Source: an uncultured Campylobacter sp.
GTDB lineage: Bacteria > Campylobacterota > Campylobacteria > Campylobacterales > Campylobacteraceae
Assembly (NCBI GenBank): GCA_937875715.1
Contig: CALEHZ010000015.1
Span: 1 to 6,701 of the forward strand
DNA: 6,701 nt
Direction of reading: 5' to 3'
Shown in pieces: positions 4,736 through 6,701 of the stretch (position 1 is its first letter; every line of letters starts with the position of its first letter). The notes under the pieces are model-generated. The model was not told where the DNA came from and searched no databases. It was given only the letters and a program-made list of their open reading frames with translations. A program made the translations under genes and the position numbers.

Positions 4736-6067
4736 CTACAAAGAAGAGATGCCTTAAAAATAATAGGCTTTGGGGCTTTGGCTGGTTCGCTTGCTAATGC
4801 TGACGGGGCCCAAAAAAATATAGAACAAAACAGCGATATAAAAGCAAAAATTGCTATTTTGGGTGCTGGACTTGGAGGCATTAGCTTAGCAGCTAAGCTA
4901 AGAAAAGAACTGCCAAACGCACAAATCACGCTTTTTGATAAAAAAGAGATTTTTCACTATGAACCTGGCTTTACGCTAATAGGCATAGGTTTTTATGAAA
5001 AAAGCGATGTGGAGTTTGCTAAGGCTGATTATATCCCAGATGGCGTAAAATGGGTAAAACAAAATGTAAAAGAGCTAACACCAGAGCAAAACACACTGAT
5101 TTTGGATAATGATGAGAGTTTTGGCTATGATTATCTAGTAATCGCAAGTGGCGTGGAGTATGATTTTAGCGCAATTTCTGGGCTTAGCGAAGATGATATA
5201 AATGATGAGAGCGTGAAAATCTCCACAATCTACACTCTAAATGGCGCGATAAAGACAAATAAGCTCATGGAAAACTTCGCTAATAATGGTGGCAAGGCTG
5301 TATTTGCCGAACCAAGAACGCCTATGAAATGCTCAGGGGCAAATAAAAAAATGTTTTTTATGAGCCATTCTAGGGCAAAAAATGCTGGGAATTTAGCTAA
5401 ATGCGAAGTGGAGCTATTTTGCGGTGGGGATAGGCTTTTTGCTGACCCTACATATGCTGGGATAATGCAAGCAAAGGCTAGTTCTAACAAAATGCCTTTT
5501 AATCTGCGTCACCAAATAGTAGCGATTGATAAGGCAAAAAACACGGCTACTTTTGAGTTTTGGACGAATTATAAAGAAAACGGCGAACAAAAAACCGCAA
5601 AAGAGTATAAAGAAGTGAAATTTGACTGGTTACACTTCACTCCAACGCAAAAAGCAAGTGAGATTTTTACTAAGGCTGGACTAAGCACTAGCAAACTAGG
5701 CTTTGTGGATGTGGATAAGCAGACGCTTCAAAGCACGAAATACAAAAATATCTTTGCTATCGGTGACGCTATAAATACAGCTATGGGCAAAACAGGTGCT
5801 AGCATACGCAAAATGTATCCCTTGCTAACCCAAAACATAATCAGCCAAATCAAAGGCGAGAGCCTTAGCGCAAAATACGATGGCTACACAGCTTGTCCGT
5901 TTCTAAGCGAATACGGCAAGGCGATAATGGTGGAGTTTAACTGGCAAGGCACAGCATCGTCAATGCCTTGCTTTGGTGCGACAAGAGAGAGCTACATAAA
6001 CTGGCTAATCAAGCTCTATGGCTTTAAGCCTATGGTAATGTATGGTATGCTAGCTGGCAGAGTTTAA
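4733..6067 (+). CDS. sqr: Sulfide:quinone oxidoreductase (type II/SQOR-like), Tat-targeted flavoprotein
   Basis: A 444-residue FAD enzyme predicted to oxidise sulfide to polysulfide or persulfide and reduce quinone. Residues 3-26 look like a Tat signal: QRRDALK, a hydrophobic stretch, then ANADGA. The FAD-binding GAGLGG is at 44-49, the second dinucleotide-fold block YLVIASG at 134-140, and FAIGDA at 341-346 contributes the flavin-binding Asp345. Two cysteines sit in the contexts of the redox-active pair of human SQOR: TPMKCSGA with C200 and YDGYTACPF with C388. HYEPGFTLIGIG (75-86), FVDVDKQTLQ (324-333) and the GKTGAS loop (352-357) also resemble that family. The C-terminus (to AGRV) is shorter than that of the mitochondrial enzyme. 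The alternative, a flavocytochrome c flavoprotein (FccB), shares the Tat signal but fits the C-terminal motifs less well. It is third in a tight operon behind thioredoxin and a DUF2892-type protein. Confidence 0.87.
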   Translation: MLQRRDALKIIGFGALAGSLANADGAQKNIEQNSDIKAKIAILGAGLGGISLAAKLRKELPNAQITLFDKKEIFHYEPGFTLIGIGFYEKSDVEFAKADYIPDGVKWVKQNVKELTPEQNTLILDNDESFGYDYLVIASGVEYDFSAISGLSEDDINDESVKISTIYTLNGAIKTNKLMENFANNGGKAVFAEPRTPMKCSGANKKMFFMSHSRAKNAGNLAKCEVELFCGGDRLFADPTYAGIMQAKASSNKMPFNLRHQIVAIDKAKNTATFEFWTNYKENGEQKTAKEYKEVKFDWLHFTPTQKASEIFTKAGLSTSKLGFVDVDKQTLQSTKYKNIFAIGDAINTAMGKTGASIRKMYPLLTQNIISQIKGESLSAKYDGYTACPFLSEYGKAIMVEFNWQGTASSMPCFGATRESYINWLIKLYGFKPMVMYGMLAGRV

Positions 6068-6079
6068 GGGGGCAAAATG
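6065..6079 (+). promoter_or_regulatory. Stop-RBS-start junction after SQR
   Basis: The 15-mer TAAGGGGGCAAAATG joins the SQR stop to the next start and is identical to the junction ahead of SQR. It supports the ATG at 6077 as the true start of the truncated last gene and suggests matched expression of the two Tat proteins. Confidence 0.7.
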
Positions 6080-6701
6080 AGTTCTAGAAGGAGTTTTATA
6101 GGATATAGCTTTGGGGCTGTGGCTGGGGTTGGCGCACTTTTTGCCCTTGGTGCTGTGAAAAAAAGCTGGGACCCACTGCCTAGCGTGAGATCAGCTGGAT
6201 TTACTAGCATTGATTTAAGTCCTTTAAAAAGTGGCGAGTTTGCGCAGTTTGCTAGTGATGAAGAGGTAGAAAATATAGGTGCGCCACGCTCTGTGGCTAT
6301 AAATAGCGATGGGGCGTGGAGTAAGGCCGCGCTTGCATTTGCTAGTAAATGTGGGATAGATGAGAGCAAACTAGAATTTAAAGAGATCAAAGGCAAAGAA
6401 GTTTTATACTACAAAAGCATAAAAAAAGGTGGTTGTTTAAAGGATGTTTTTGGCGATATTTTGGGGCTTTTTGTGGGCTCTTTAAGCTTTGGCAAGGCTA
6501 TGCGCTGGGGGGCAAATAGCTTTGAGTTTATCAGGCCTTTAAGAAATCTTGTGGTGCTTTTTGATGATGAGCTTTTGCCTTGTGAAATTTATGGCGTAAG
6601 CTCAAATAAGGCGACCTTCGTTCATAGGGATTTTGGCTATGAAAAGGTGCTACGAGCAGGCAAAAGCCCAAAGCTAAACACCCTTGGAGGCGATAGGGAT
6701 A
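6077..6701 (+). CDS. Tat-signal protein with Rieske-like N-terminal anchor, partial (3' end outside window)
   Basis: The frame stays open from ATG 6077 to the window edge, giving the first 208 residues. It begins SRRSFIG (3-9), a good Tat motif, followed by a hydrophobic segment at about 10-26 that can be a signal or a retained anchor. The next stretch, KKSWDPLPSVRSAGFTSID (28-46), resembles what I recall of the linker after the anchor in the Rieske protein (PetA/FbcF) of Helicobacter and relatives. After DLSPLKSGEF the resemblance stops: no C-x-H-x-G-C or C-x2-C-H box is visible, only isolated C92, C120 and C169. I do not recognise residues 55-208; they include YYKSIKKGG (111-119), a hydrophobic patch DVFGDILGLFVGSLSFG (123-139) and FVHRDFGYEKVLRAGK (181-196). 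Located 9 bp after SQR, so probably a membrane-attached, periplasm-facing partner. A Rieske or other redox domain beyond the edge cannot be excluded. Confidence 0.75.
   Translation, partial: MSSRRSFIGYSFGAVAGVGALFALGAVKKSWDPLPSVRSAGFTSIDLSPLKSGEFAQFASDEEVENIGAPRSVAINSDGAWSKAALAFASKCGIDESKLEFKEIKGKEVLYYKSIKKGGCLKDVFGDILGLFVGSLSFGKAMRWGANSFEFIRPLRNLVVLFDDELLPCEIYGVSSNKATFVHRDFGYEKVLRAGKSPKLNTLGGDRD

Noticed and set aside
4720..4929. Minus-strand open frame over the start of SQR
   Set aside because: Its hydrophobic content is the antisense of the Tat signal and FAD loop codons; no independent support.
5230..5490. Minus-strand open frame inside SQR
   Set aside because: Antisense shadow of a confident coding region.
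6064..6396. Minus-strand open frame of 110 codons at the right end
   Set aside because: It opposes the Tat-signal gene, which has a perfect ribosome site and a frame open to the window edge; the minus-strand product is Ser/Ala/Leu-rich without motifs.
1..6701. tRNA, rRNA, insertion sequence, phage or attachment site
   Set aside because: No cloverleaf-like, rRNA-like, transposase or integrase sequence is visible; all long frames are accounted for by the listed genes.

Overview
The window is AT-rich, tightly packed bacterial DNA that fits Campylobacter or a close relative in the Campylobacterota. The signs are A+T-rich intergenic stretches, -10-like TATAAA/TAAAAT words without clear -35 boxes, AAGGAG-type ribosome sites, very short gene spacing and the protein families present. 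Genus is inferred from gene content and style; no search was run.

Left arm (1-1628, minus strand): rdgB, a house-cleaning XTP/dITP pyrophosphatase, is transcribed leftward, followed by cysQ, a PAP phosphatase of the inositol-monophosphatase family. Between them lies an A+T-rich tandem array (about 830-967) with a ~42-bp period, built around the perfect palindrome TGAATTTTATAAAATTCA. Related inverted repeats begin exactly at the stop codons of rdgB and of the permease gene, and a partial copy lies upstream of rdgB.

Middle (1629-4112, plus strand): a short divergent promoter region leads to an LptF/LptG-family LPS-export permease. Next come a TIGR02757-family protein with a DNA-glycosylase-like Asp motif and, overlapping it by 4 bp, a Crp/Fnr-family regulator that carries a CxxCxxC cluster in its sensor domain.

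Right arm (4113-6701, plus strand): an apparent sulfur-redox operon. It contains an atypical thioredoxin (WCKDC), a 58-residue membrane protein of DUF2892/YgaP-membrane-domain type with a CPxC motif, a sulfide:quinone oxidoreductase resembling the human SQOR type but with a Tat signal, and a truncated second Tat/anchor protein. The start of that last protein looks like the N-terminus of the epsilonproteobacterial Rieske protein, but no Rieske cluster motif is visible in its first 208 residues.

Working model (inference): the Cys-rich Crp/Fnr protein senses sulfide, persulfide or redox state and controls the downstream genes. The exported SQR oxidises sulfide to polysulfide and passes electrons to the quinone pool, the thioredoxin and the small Cys-containing membrane protein handle sulfane sulfur, and the Rieske-anchor-like protein is an uncharacterised partner.
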